This document shows positions 7,850 to 17,068 of a DNA stretch of 40,560 bases, piece after piece. The stretch comes from Helicobacter bilis (GTDB taxonomy: Bacteria > Campylobacterota > Campylobacteria > Campylobacterales > Helicobacteraceae), in contig NZ_FZMS01000014.1 in NCBI RefSeq assembly GCF_900198365.1, positions 1-40,560 on the forward strand, written 5' to 3'. The notes under the pieces are model-generated. The model was not told the DNA's origin, ran no database searches, and worked only from the letters and a program-made list of their open reading frames with translations. A program made the translations under genes and the position numbers. Each line of letters begins with the position of its first letter. The first letter of the stretch is position 1.

Positions 7850-9059
7850 TCAAGATCTTTGTTTTAGTAACTTATATGCCATGTGAATGTATGTTCTTAA
7901 ATTACTATATTGTTTTTCCGCATATTTTTTACAGAGAGATTCTAAGGATAAACCTCTTTTATATATATCACTTTGCTTTATATTCTGAATCTTAGTGTGC
8001 GTGTCATAATCTATTACGCCACCCACTTTTTTATTTTCCTGCCGTTGTGCTTTATAAAGTGCAAGGCTTTTGCATGCTAATTTTAGATAGCTAAAATAAT
8101 TTAACCTTTTCTTACAAGTCTCATAAAGCATGCCTAAGCGATAAGGCAGTGAGTTTTCAATCTCATCTAAAGAGGCATAAAAAGTTTCACTACTTATGCG
8201 GTCTAAATGATGTATAACAAAGATATATTCCCTATTGAGATATTCATAAAGTGCTTGATGGCATACCATAACTTCCAGCGTGCTATATTTTTTGCTATTA
8301 TTTTTAGGATGGAAATATTCGCATTCTAATGCACCAGCCGGTGCTACGACCTCCATATTATGGACCGCAAAGCCTTTATACAAAATAAGATAATACATAA
8401 AAATATAGTAGTCAAAATCCCAAAATGTTTGTATGTATAGATACTTTGGAATCTGTGTAACTTGGAAAAATTCATTTAAATATTCGCATTTATAAATACA
8501 AAGTTGATTAAACCATAAATATAGGTTACTATCAAGTTTATCAAAATCTTTATGGGCTAAAAAATATCGCCTTGATATATTGTAGATATTATTCACATTG
8601 AAAAATGTAGAATTAGGCAATGTTTCATTGCCATATAGAATCTTATCGGTATAAAATTTTTCGCATAAGGCAAAAACATCCGCTTCTTTAATAATCACGC
8701 ACTCGGAATCTAAAATCACAATATAATCATATTTATCTTTTAATTCAATCAAAGCATAAAATTTCTTCACATTCACAATGCCTAATACATTGGAATCTAT
8801 AGTGATATCAACCTTTATATCTGGTGATAATACTATACTGCTATAAGGGCAATTACCCCCCCCCCCCCATAGCAACATTTTTAATGCCATTGTTCCTATT
8901 TGCAAAAACATCAAAGCTTTTAGAATCTTCTTCAGAGCTAAACACAAAGCACAAATCGGCTTGTTTGTTGATATTGCACAGCATAAAACTTTGCATAAAG
9001 GTATTTGCAAGGGTGTAATGCTTTGGGTGCAATGGAATAACAAAAGCAACTTTATTCAT
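7850..9059 (-). CDS. phase-variable glycosyltransferase-like gene, OFF (out of frame) here
   Basis: This gene is split by a run of 13 G on its coding strand. Reading from ATG 9059 (GGGGAGG ribosome site 5 bases upstream) gives MNKVAFVIPLHPKHY and about 64 residues up to MGGGG, then an immediate TAA. The rest continues in another frame from NCPYSS to a stop at 7850. If the run were 12 or 15 G, the two parts would join into one protein of about 402 aa. The N-terminus resembles the nucleotide-binding start of GT-A type transferases, and YDYIVILDSECVII could be the acidic metal-binding segment; an aromatic-rich region follows. A surface-glycan role is inference from this and from how often Helicobacter and Campylobacter place poly-G tracts in such genes. 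It is the last gene after dedA and pepA. Confidence 0.7.
8856..8868 (-). repeat. homopolymer contingency tract (G13 on coding strand)
   Basis: There are thirteen consecutive C on the given strand (G on the coding strand), about 190 bases into the glycosyltransferase-like gene. Slipped-strand mispairing at such tracts switches genes on and off in Helicobacter and Campylobacter. A count divisible by three restores the frame. Confidence 0.9.
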
Positions 9060-9077
9060 ACATAACCTCCCCAAACA

Positions 9078-10520
9078 TCAACCAAGCGTTCGTAAAAACT
9101 CAACGCAAGATCGCACACCAATGCCACTTGCACCATAAGGATTTACACCCCATTCTTTCTCTACATACGCAGGACCAGCGATGTCAATATGTAGCCATTT
9201 ATCCTTATATTCTTCTCTAATAAATTCAGCCAAGAATAATCCCGCAGTAATAGCCCCGCCATAGCGAGAGCTTGAAGTATTGCTTACATCAGCTATTTTA
9301 GATTCTATAAGCTTTTTTAAATGCGCGTTAAAGGGCAATGTATGAGCCAATTCACCAGATTTCAAGGCAGTTTCTACAAATTGTTGCTTTAACTTCTCAT
9401 TAAAGCCCATAACGCCACTTGTATATTCCCCAAGTGCCACCACACACGCACCTGTAAGTGTCGCAAAGTCAATGATAATATCTGCATCTAAATCCTGTGC
9501 ATAGCTCAAACAATCAGCCAATACTAACCTACCTTCTGCATCAGTGTTTTTCACTTCAATACTCTTTTTCTCTCTTGAGATTAGCACATCATCGGGTCGA
9601 TAGGCATTTTTACCGATAGCATTATCTGTTATCCCCATAATTGCGTGTAATTCGACATCAAGTCCTAGCTGCACCGCCGCTAAAAACGCACCAAGCACCG
9701 CACATGCACCGCCTTTATCAGCTTTCATTGTCGTCATGTAGTCAGCAGGTTTTAGGCTTAATCCACCTGTATCATACACTAGCCCTTTACCTACGATAAC
9801 AACCTTTTTCTTTGGCTTTTTAGGCTTGTAGCTTAGGTGAGCTAGATATGCAGGATAGTTTGAGGCTTGATTTACCGCTAGAAATGCCCCCATTTTTTGT
9901 TCTTCCATGTATGAATTACTACGCAAAGTTGCATTTATTTCAGCATTTTTATATTTTTTTGCCAGTTTTATAGTCTCATTTTGAGCGAGTTCAGATAGAA
10001 ATATTGAGTTTGCGATATTTGGCGGCGTATTTACCACATTACGCACAAAATTCACATTAGCACATATAATGCTTACTTGCTCTAAAAGACTCTCTTTTAA
10101 GCCGATACAATGGATTGTAATCTTAGAATCTGCTTCATCATCTTTTTTATGCTTATAGCCACTGAATTCATAACTACCAAGTAAAAAGCCCTGCAAAATG
10201 GCAACTTGCACACTTTCATCTAAGCCTTTAAAAGACAGACTTACTTCATCTAGCTTAAGATTTTTCATAGATCTATACGCTATGCTTATCGTATTTGCAT
10301 AGCTTTCTGTCTCTTTATTTTCTAAACCTATATATAGAATCTTGCTACTTTGAGCAAAAAATACACCACTGCCCTTATAACCACGCTCTTTTAATAGCGT
10401 GAAATCAGGGATTTTTTTGCTATTTTTAGAATCTTCTAACATTGCTTTATCAACAAATAGAATCTTAGCGCCTTTTTCCTCTTTGCTTATGACTAGATTG
10501 ACTTTAGAATTGTATTGCAT
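9078..10520 (-). CDS. pepA: leucyl aminopeptidase (M17)
   Basis: PepA is a cytosolic two-metal aminopeptidase that removes N-terminal residues during peptide turnover. The M17 core is intact: GKGLVYDTGGLSLKPADYM, MKADKGGACAVLGA and NTDAEGRLVLADCLSYAQD hold the metal-binding Lys, Asp and Glu residues and the catalytic Lys/Arg. FATLTGACVVALGEYTSGVM and SRYGGAITAGLFL follow as usual. The length (480 aa) is normal and the sequence looks much like the H. pylori enzyme. Its ATG overlaps the dedA stop (TAATG), so the two are translationally coupled, and the phase-variable gene follows 18 bases after the stop. Confidence 0.95.
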   Translation of the reverse strand: MQYNSKVNLVISKEEKGAKILFVDKAMLEDSKNSKKIPDFTLLKERGYKGSGVFFAQSSKILYIGLENKETESYANTISIAYRSMKNLKLDEVSLSFKGLDESVQVAILQGFLLGSYEFSGYKHKKDDEADSKITIHCIGLKESLLEQVSIICANVNFVRNVVNTPPNIANSIFLSELAQNETIKLAKKYKNAEINATLRSNSYMEEQKMGAFLAVNQASNYPAYLAHLSYKPKKPKKKVVIVGKGLVYDTGGLSLKPADYMTTMKADKGGACAVLGAFLAAVQLGLDVELHAIMGITDNAIGKNAYRPDDVLISREKKSIEVKNTDAEGRLVLADCLSYAQDLDADIIIDFATLTGACVVALGEYTSGVMGFNEKLKQQFVETALKSGELAHTLPFNAHLKKLIESKIADVSNTSSSRYGGAITAGLFLAEFIREEYKDKWLHIDIAGPAYVEKEWGVNPYGASGIGVRSCVEFLRTLG

Positions 10521-11221
10521 TAGCGTTTTTCCTTAGCGTGTTTTTTTCTCCACCATATAAATGTGGCAATAAAGCCTACAATTATAGCTAATAAAATAGC
10601 AAATAATAATAGATTTTCTTTGATTTTTACAAAAACGCTTGTGATAATATCAAGTATTTCCGCACCAAAATACCACGCTGGAACAATTGTGATAGCTGCC
10701 CAAGCCCACGCTGATATAAGATTTATTAAAGCAAACTTTAGGGCAGAATATCGTGTCAAACCAATGCTTATAGGAATGATTGTCCTTAAGCCATACATAT
10801 ATCTTTGCACAAAGATTATGGGCCAACCATATTTTTGCATAAGCCTACTTGCAAGGGCAAATTTACGCCTTTGACTGCGAAACTTTTTATGCACATATTC
10901 TTTTCTTAGCCTACCTATGTAAAAATAGATTTGATCTCCAGTAAAGCCACCAAGCCCCGCGATAAAGATACACCAATACACATCTAAATGCCCTTGATGT
11001 GCTGCAATCCCTGCGAGTAAAAGCCCCCATTCTCCCTCCAAAATACTCCAACAAAATAAAATCACATAGCCCCAATCTTGCACATGATTTTCCCACAAAG
11101 ATTTAATGCTTTCTTCAAATGAAAAATTTGAATTCTTCACATACAAAAAAAGCGAAATTGCTATGATGATAACAATGCTACCTACAATAATGCTTTTTAG
11201 ATTCTGCTTTATTTTCTCCAT
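10520..11221 (-). CDS. DedA-family membrane protein
   Basis: This is a polytopic inner-membrane protein of the DedA/SNARE-associated family, whose members act as lipid scramblase or flippase-like transporters and support membrane potential. The protein has an N-terminal membrane segment (about 10-27), the re-entrant-like stretch GLLLAGIAAHQGHLD, then GGFTGDQIYFYIGR, and the family signature QRYMYGLRTIIPISIGLTR near residue 130-150, which has the FxxxR and GxRxxxP patterns. A final membrane helix ends in WWRKKHAKEKR. The length of 233 aa is ordinary. The start has an AGGCAGG site. It leads a minus-strand unit dedA-pepA-glycosyltransferase-like gene and overlaps pepA by the TAATG junction. Confidence 0.88.
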   Translation of the reverse strand: MEKIKQNLKSIIVGSIVIIIAISLFLYVKNSNFSFEESIKSLWENHVQDWGYVILFCWSILEGEWGLLLAGIAAHQGHLDVYWCIFIAGLGGFTGDQIYFYIGRLRKEYVHKKFRSQRRKFALASRLMQKYGWPIIFVQRYMYGLRTIIPISIGLTRYSALKFALINLISAWAWAAITIVPAWYFGAEILDIITSVFVKIKENLLLFAILLAIIVGFIATFIWWRKKHAKEKR

Positions 11222-11622
11222 ATAAACCTGCCTTTTTTTTAGATATGTGATTCTATAAAAAGATTCTAGATTTTACAATAAACCAAAACAAAGATATTTC
11301 ACCTTTTTCAAAGATTTGATGTAATAATCAAAAGAAACTCGTCGCTTGTTATATTGAGATGCAGTCAAATATTTTTTAGACTCTTAGGCTAGATGCTTCG
11401 CGTAACCCAACACAACAAAATTTGATTGCAAATTTCAATTGTTTACAACCCAGAACCCTACAATACACATTAATGTTAAAATCTAGCAATTGTTACATCA
11501 AGTTGCAAGCAAAATGTCCTTTTAAAATTTATGCTATTCTCAACTACATTCAGTAAAACAAATCATAGATTCTAATATCCAAAAGACAATCACTTCTTTT
11601 TTGTTCTCACATGCTACTTATT
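11222..11622. other. 401-base gap between dedA and ileS, no gene seen
   Basis: I see no convincing coding frame, tRNA or known RNA. The dedA-proximal end holds two direct GATTCTA copies (11250-11275) that match the window-wide motif and probably the dedA promoter. The rest is A/T-rich with stop codons in all frames. Confidence 0.5.
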
Positions 11623-14550
11623 TTACGATAATACCTCATCGCAACGACTGCAGACTTCCGCATTGGAATCTTTTTTAAACTGCCAACATCTAGGGCATTT
11701 CTCTTTTGTAGCTTTATAGACATGATAGGTTTTATTATCGAAGTTAATGCTAAAGAGTATGTCGCTATTGGTTTTTTCACATACGCATTCACTCACCATT
11801 AGAAAATCTGCGATTAAATCCTTGCTATTTTCACACTCTTTTGGTAGGGATAGACTTAACTCTAAGCTTGATTTTACCACTTTTTCCTTTTTAAGCTTAT
11901 CTACCTGTTCATTAAATAGGCTTCTTAGGGCTAAACATAGCTTGATTTTTCCTTGTTTTTCTTCGCTAAAACTAAAGTTTGGTATAGCAAATTTCTCTAA
12001 CTCAAACACATTCTTTGCCTCACCTTTAATCACAAAAGGCGCATAATCAAGTGCTTCATCAATAGTGTAAGTTAAAAATGGTGCAAGTAAATGTAATATA
12101 TTATTTGCCAATATTGCAAACACACTTTGGATTGCAAGGCGTTTGTTAGAATCTATCGTATCACAATACAAGCTATCCTTACAAATATCTAAATAGATTC
12201 CGCTTAAAGTTGCCGTGATAAAGCCATTTAAAACTTGGAATCCTTTTGAAAAATCATATTCACTGAATAGAGAATCTACCTCACTTAATACTTGTTTTGC
12301 TTCATGCAATACCCATTCATCAATGATGCTAAAATTCTCACTAGAGCTAAGCTTTGTTAGCCCTTGTGTATTTGCAAGTAGAAAGCGGATAGTATTTCGC
12401 AATTTAAGATAGTTTTCACTCACTTGTTTTAGGATATTTTGCGATATTTTTACATCATTTTGATAGTCTGACAGGGCTACCCAAAGTCGCAAAATCTCAC
12501 TCCCACTTTCGCTAATAATCTTGCTTGGGGCAAGGACATTACCCTTTGATTTACTCATTTTCTCACTTTTCTCATCAATGGTAAAACCATGCGTGATGAT
12601 AGTTTTAAACGGGGCTTTATGATTTATCGCACAGCCTAACAAAAGAGAGCTTTGAAACCAGCCTCTATGCTGATCACTTCCTTCTAAATACACATCAGCA
12701 GGGGCGTGTCCGCTATTATAGCTATCATTATTTAGCACAGCAAACCAAGTGCTACCACTATCAAACCATACATCTAAAATGTGCATGTTTTTTTCATATA
12801 AATTTGCCTTATCTTTATAAGAATCAGGCAATAAATCAATGATTTCTCTCTCCCACCATACATCGCAACCATGAGCTTCAAATAAAGATTCTATATGACT
12901 TGTTAGAATCTCTTCAATTACAGGCTCACCACTCTCTTTATCTATGAAAAATGCGATAGGCACACCCCAATCCCGCTGCCTTGAGATACACCAGTCGGGG
13001 CGATTTTCCACCATGCTTTTTATGCGATTTATCCCATTTTTTGGATAGAATCTTGTGTTTTCAATCTCTTGCAAGGCGACTTGTCTCAGTGTCTTTCCAT
13101 TATAGTAAGGCTTATCCATGAGAATGAACCACTGCTTTGTGGCACGGAAGATAATTGGCTTATTTGTCCGCCAGCAATGCGGATAGGAATGCACTATCTC
13201 TTCATGATGAAGCAGGGCATTTTTATCTTTTAGAATCTCTAGTATTCTTTTTTGTGCTTTAAAAATATGAGAGCCTACAAACTCATCTATCACTTCTTTT
13301 TCAAAAAGTCCTAGCATGATAATACTCTCATCAAAACAGCCAGAATCATCAACAGGCATAATAACAGGCAGGTCATATTTCAGGCATGTAAAATAGTCAT
13401 CTTCACCATGCCCGGGGGCATTATGCACTGCTCCACTGCCATCTTCCATGCTTACATACTCTGCTAGAATCAGCATAGAATCTCTATTGTTTAAAGGGTT
13501 TGTAGCATAGTGTTTTTCAAATTTTTTAGATTCTATTGTGGCAAGAATCTCGCCTTCTATAACCCCCCTTTCTTTCAATTTTTCATAAAGTTTTTTAGCT
13601 ACTATCGCACCATTACTTACTAGCACATAAGATTCATTAGGATTTAGCGCAATGGCTACATTGCTAGGAAGAGTCCAAGGTGTAGTCGTCCATATAAGCA
13701 TATATGGGGTTACTTTTGTGCTAAAAGATTCTAAATTTAGGGCTCTTAGAGTGCTTGTTTGCAGAGGAAATGCTACAAATATAGAATCTGATCTCTTGTC
13801 TTTATACTCAACTTCTGCTTCTGCTAAGGCACTTTTTGCTGCCCAGCTCCAAAATATAGGCTTACTTCTTTGTGTTAATAATCCCGCTTTTGCCACTTTC
13901 ACAAGCGCACGATAAATATCAGCTTCAAACTTATATTTCATAGTTTTATAAGGATTATCAAAATCGCCTACAATACCAAATGATAAAAACTCATTTTTCT
14001 GTATTTCCACAAATTTTTCCGCGTGTTTTCTGCATGCTTCTCTAATCTCAAGTTTGGTTGGAATCTTTTTTTCCGCTTCGTAAGCATTGCTTACTTGCTG
14101 CTCTATTGGCAAACCATGACAATCCCAGCCGGGCGTATAAAACACTTGCTTTCCCTGAAAATAATGATATTTAATAATGAAGTCTTTTAGAATCTTATTT
14201 AGAGCGTGTCCTACATGTAAATGCCCATTTGCATAAGGCGGTCCATCATGGAGTGTAAATGTGTTATTTGTGCTTGATTGATTCTTATTTGTGGTGTTTG
14301 TTTCGTTTTGATTTGCTTTGTTTGGATTAATTTCATTTGGATTAATTTCGCCCTGATTTGTTTGACTTTGCTTCATTTCATTCGAGCTTGTTCTTGTCGG
14401 ACTTGTTCTTGCTTTACTCATTGTGCTGTATGCGTATTCTTGCCATTTCTTATATCTTTCTGGCTCTTTTTGCGGAAGATTGCCTTTCATTGGAAAATCT
14501 GTTTTTGGCAATATGAGCGTATCTTTGTAGTCTTTTTGTGCTTGGTCCAT
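11623..14550 (-). CDS. ileS: isoleucyl-tRNA synthetase with pentapeptide-repeat insertion
   Basis: IleS charges tRNA-Ile in the cytoplasm and edits valine. Class I signatures are clear: GPPYANGHLHVGH (the HIGH motif, residues about 103-115), TTTPWTLPSN and GHGEDDY in the editing domain, WCISRQRDWGVP, and KMSKSKGN at about 664. The C-terminal zinc site is CPRC...CSRC near 953-970. The protein is 975 aa, against about 920-940 in relatives. The surplus is at residues about 49-95, an Asn/Thr/Ser-rich degenerate pentapeptide repeat placed between the WQEYAY helix and the FTLHDGPPYANG block that normally follow one another closely. The ATG has an AAGGAA site. All catalytic motifs are present, so the enzyme should work. 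Confidence 0.96.
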   Translation of the reverse strand: MDQAQKDYKDTLILPKTDFPMKGNLPQKEPERYKKWQEYAYSTMSKARTSPTRTSSNEMKQSQTNQGEINPNEINPNKANQNETNTTNKNQSSTNNTFTLHDGPPYANGHLHVGHALNKILKDFIIKYHYFQGKQVFYTPGWDCHGLPIEQQVSNAYEAEKKIPTKLEIREACRKHAEKFVEIQKNEFLSFGIVGDFDNPYKTMKYKFEADIYRALVKVAKAGLLTQRSKPIFWSWAAKSALAEAEVEYKDKRSDSIFVAFPLQTSTLRALNLESFSTKVTPYMLIWTTTPWTLPSNVAIALNPNESYVLVSNGAIVAKKLYEKLKERGVIEGEILATIESKKFEKHYATNPLNNRDSMLILAEYVSMEDGSGAVHNAPGHGEDDYFTCLKYDLPVIMPVDDSGCFDESIIMLGLFEKEVIDEFVGSHIFKAQKRILEILKDKNALLHHEEIVHSYPHCWRTNKPIIFRATKQWFILMDKPYYNGKTLRQVALQEIENTRFYPKNGINRIKSMVENRPDWCISRQRDWGVPIAFFIDKESGEPVIEEILTSHIESLFEAHGCDVWWEREIIDLLPDSYKDKANLYEKNMHILDVWFDSGSTWFAVLNNDSYNSGHAPADVYLEGSDQHRGWFQSSLLLGCAINHKAPFKTIITHGFTIDEKSEKMSKSKGNVLAPSKIISESGSEILRLWVALSDYQNDVKISQNILKQVSENYLKLRNTIRFLLANTQGLTKLSSSENFSIIDEWVLHEAKQVLSEVDSLFSEYDFSKGFQVLNGFITATLSGIYLDICKDSLYCDTIDSNKRLAIQSVFAILANNILHLLAPFLTYTIDEALDYAPFVIKGEAKNVFELEKFAIPNFSFSEEKQGKIKLCLALRSLFNEQVDKLKKEKVVKSSLELSLSLPKECENSKDLIADFLMVSECVCEKTNSDILFSINFDNKTYHVYKATKEKCPRCWQFKKDSNAEVCSRCDEVLS
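14263..14406 (-). repeat. 15-bp-period repeat tract inside ileS
   Basis: This codes for the Asn-rich IleS insertion. Two adjacent 15-base units at 14321-14335 and 14336-14350 differ at one base and give EINPN twice. Neighbouring degenerate units (QTNQG, KANQN, ETNTT, NKNQS) keep Asn at the third position. A second near-duplicate (ARTSP/TRTSS) lies at the other end. Confidence 0.75.
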
Positions 14551-14858
14551 AACATTCCTTTTGCGTTTATGAAATTTTGAATTTTAACAAATTTTCACAA
14601 AGGATTCTTTAATATTTGCTTTTGTTTGTGAGATTTTTCTGTTTTGATGCTTAATAATAATCTTATTGCATGTTATCTAGGTCAGGCCAAGAGGAATCGG
14701 TATATAAGATTTTTTAGATTCTAAACGAGAAACTATGGTATAAAAAGTATTAATATTATAACTTAGGGGCATTGTATTAGCGTGATATTTAAAAATTTAT
14801 AATACACTAAAGGTTTTTTAGCGTTAAAAGGGATTTTATTGCAAAAAAGGAGATTGCA
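14551..14858. other. 308-base divergent gap between ileS and the M48 gene
   Basis: No gene or known RNA is visible. It must hold both divergent promoters. A TATAAT box at 14798-14803 faces the M48 gene. Near the ileS side, TAAAAT-like runs are candidate -10 elements, but several are equally good. Confidence 0.5.
14798..14803 (+). promoter_or_regulatory. putative -10 box for the M48-prmC-mscS unit
   Basis: TATAAT in A/T-rich DNA about 56 bases upstream of the TTG start. A TTGTAT further up is 20 bases away, too far to count as a standard -35. Confidence 0.4.
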
Positions 14859-16070
14859 TTGTATCTTGTGATTTTGGCGTATTTGCTATTGTTTGTTACT
14901 CCCGCGATAGTTTTAAATATTTTGCAAATGCGTTATATACAAACTTATGCTACAAAGAAGCCAGTTATTCTTAACGCACATGATTATAGCATTGCTGCAA
15001 GTTATGCTATCACTCGTTGCAGGGTTGCGTTAATAGAGCATATTTTTAGTTTTATTGCATTAGTTTTTTGGCTATTCTTTGGTATTACCTATCTTACGCA
15101 ATTTTATAATATGCTGCATATAAGTGGTTTTGGTGCAAATTTACTTGTGATTCTATCTTTTCTTGGCTTACACGCCCTTATTCATATACCTTTTAGTATC
15201 GCTCAAAAGCGTATAGATTCTCATTATGGCTTTAATAAACAAAGTGTAAAAGGTTTTGTGCTTGATGGCATAAAAATGTTTGTAGTGAGTGGGATTTTGC
15301 TTGGTATCATCTTTGCCTTGTTGCTATGGATTATGGAATCTCTTAGTTCTTGGTGGCTTGTTGGCTTTTGTGTTGTATTTGCATTTCTTGTATTTATACG
15401 GCTAGTTTATCCCACGCTTATTGCTCCAATGTTTAATAAATTTTCACCTTTGGATAACGAATCTCTTCGTCAAAGGATTACCACACTTATGGAACATGCA
15501 GGATTCCATAGCAGTGGGATTTTTGTCATTGATGCAAGTAGGAGAGATGGTAGGCTAAATGCGTATTTTGGCGGTTTAGGCAGTATGAAGCGAGTGGTGT
15601 TATTTGATACGCTGCTAGATAAGATTAGTGAAGATGGATTGATTGCGATTTTGGGACATGAGCTTGGACATTTTAAGCATGGCGATATAACACAAAATAT
15701 TATAATAAGTGGTTCTATTTTATTTGCTATGTTTGCTATTATGGGTTTATTCTTTGAGCCTTTATGTTTGTATTTAGGACTACCTTTTACAGATAGTAGC
15801 ATTCTTATACTAGCTATATTGCTTTTTCCAGTATTATCATTTTTATTGATGCCGATACAAAGCTATTTTAGCAGAAAGGCAGAATATAGGGCTGATGCTT
15901 TTGGTGCGTCTTGCGTAAGCAAAAAGGCGCTTAGTGAAGCTTTAGTGCGTCTTGTAAATGAAAATAAGGCTTTTCCATATTCACATCCGGCATATATATT
16001 TTTTTACTATTCTCATCCGCCGCTTTTAGAGCGACTTAAGGCACTTGGGGGATTGCATGATGGAAATTGA
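14859..16070 (+). CDS. M48-family zinc metallopeptidase (Ste24/CAAX protease-like)
   Basis: This is a membrane-embedded zinc protease of the M48A group. HELGHFKHGD at about residues 267-276 gives the two zinc-binding histidines and catalytic Glu, and KAEYRADAFG further on supplies the third ligand Glu. The N-terminal half has several membrane helices (about 1-20, 60-80, 90-112, 135-180), then FNKFSPLDNESLRQRI and FVIDASRRDGRLNAYFGGLG, both typical of Ste24-like proteins, and the C-terminal YSHPPLLERLKAL. It probably acts in envelope protein quality control; substrate unknown. Translation most likely starts at TTG 14859, because AGGAG lies six bases upstream and the first residues form the first helix. 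Its end overlaps prmC. Confidence 0.88.
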   Translation: MYLVILAYLLLFVTPAIVLNILQMRYIQTYATKKPVILNAHDYSIAASYAITRCRVALIEHIFSFIALVFWLFFGITYLTQFYNMLHISGFGANLLVILSFLGLHALIHIPFSIAQKRIDSHYGFNKQSVKGFVLDGIKMFVVSGILLGIIFALLLWIMESLSSWWLVGFCVVFAFLVFIRLVYPTLIAPMFNKFSPLDNESLRQRITTLMEHAGFHSSGIFVIDASRRDGRLNAYFGGLGSMKRVVLFDTLLDKISEDGLIAILGHELGHFKHGDITQNIIISGSILFAMFAIMGLFFEPLCLYLGLPFTDSSILILAILLFPVLSFLLMPIQSYFSRKAEYRADAFGASCVSKKALSEALVRLVNENKAFPYSHPAYIFFYYSHPPLLERLKALGGLHDGN

Positions 16071-17046
16071 TTTATTGTTGCGTATTGCGATTGCATTTTT
16101 AAAAGATATGAATCTTGAAGAGTTTAAAAAGCTTGTGTATGAAACACAGTTTTTACTCGCTGATATTAACTCATTTGAGAATGAAAAATTACCAAAAGAT
16201 TCTCCAAAAGAGAGTAATAGAGTGCGTCAATCACTTGATATAAAAGCACCAGAGTTTCATATCGTAAGTCCGCGTTATGAGGCTGAGATTCTGTTAGGGC
16301 ATATACTCAATATGACTCGTGTAGAGTTGCATACGAACGCAAAAAAAGAAATTACAGACTTTGATAAACAACGCTATTTTAAAATACTTGCTATGCGTAA
16401 AAATGGTGTGCCGCTTGAGTATCTCACAAATAAAGCAAGTTTCTATGATCTAGAACTCTATGTGGATAATAAGGTGCTAATCCCTCGCCATGAAACAGAG
16501 CTTTTAGTCGAACATGCCCTAGAGATTATCAAAGCACATAATATTACGCATTTTGTAGAAGTGGGTGTCGGTAGCGGTGCGATTAGTGCAGCGATCCTTA
16601 CACATGCAAAAGAGACTTGTGCGATCGCTACTGATATTAGCAAGGAAGCATTAAATATTGCCAAGCATAATATACAGAATCTTGGTTTAGAAAATCGCTG
16701 TGATTTTGTAGAATCTGACTTGCTTTCTTCGCCTTATCTTATCATGCGAAAACCAATCACACTTTTAGTTGCTAATCCGCCCTATATTGCAAATAGCTAT
16801 CCACTCAATCAAGAAGTGCTATGTGAGCCGCATATTGCACTTTTTGGTGGTGAAAAAGGCGATGAGATTCTAAAAAAACTTATCCTCCAAGCAAGAGAGA
16901 AGCAAATACAATTTCTTGTATGTGAAATGGGCTATGACCAAAAAGAGAGTATGCAAGAGATACTTTTAAATGTGGGTTATAAACCGACTTTTTATAAAGA
17001 TTATGCGGGTTTTGATAGAGGCTTTATCGCAAGACTTATGCCCTAA
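16060..17046 (+). CDS. prmC: peptide chain release factor N5-glutamine methyltransferase
   Basis: PrmC (HemK) methylates the GGQ glutamine of release factors RF1 and RF2 using S-adenosylmethionine. The SAM site VEVGVGSGAISAAIL and the catalytic NPPYIAN motif are present, as are IPRHETELLVE and CEMGYDQ. The N-terminal helical domain has about 34 extra polar residues (about 33-66) before SPRYEAEILLGHIL, making the protein 328 aa against the usual 270-290. Two ATG codons, 16057 and 16060, follow a GGGGGA site; either start is possible. The start overlaps the end of the M48 gene by 11 bases, so the two are translationally coupled. Confidence 0.92.
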   Translation: MEIDLLLRIAIAFLKDMNLEEFKKLVYETQFLLADINSFENEKLPKDSPKESNRVRQSLDIKAPEFHIVSPRYEAEILLGHILNMTRVELHTNAKKEITDFDKQRYFKILAMRKNGVPLEYLTNKASFYDLELYVDNKVLIPRHETELLVEHALEIIKAHNITHFVEVGVGSGAISAAILTHAKETCAIATDISKEALNIAKHNIQNLGLENRCDFVESDLLSSPYLIMRKPITLLVANPPYIANSYPLNQEVLCEPHIALFGGEKGDEILKKLILQAREKQIQFLVCEMGYDQKESMQEILLNVGYKPTFYKDYAGFDRGFIARLMP

Positions 17047-17068
17047 TTTTCTAAATCAGGATTCTATA

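Noticed and set aside
7850-9059. Treating the split glycosyltransferase-like gene as a simple pseudogene
   Set aside because: The only defect is at a long homopolymer and one base change restores the frame, so phase variation explains it better.
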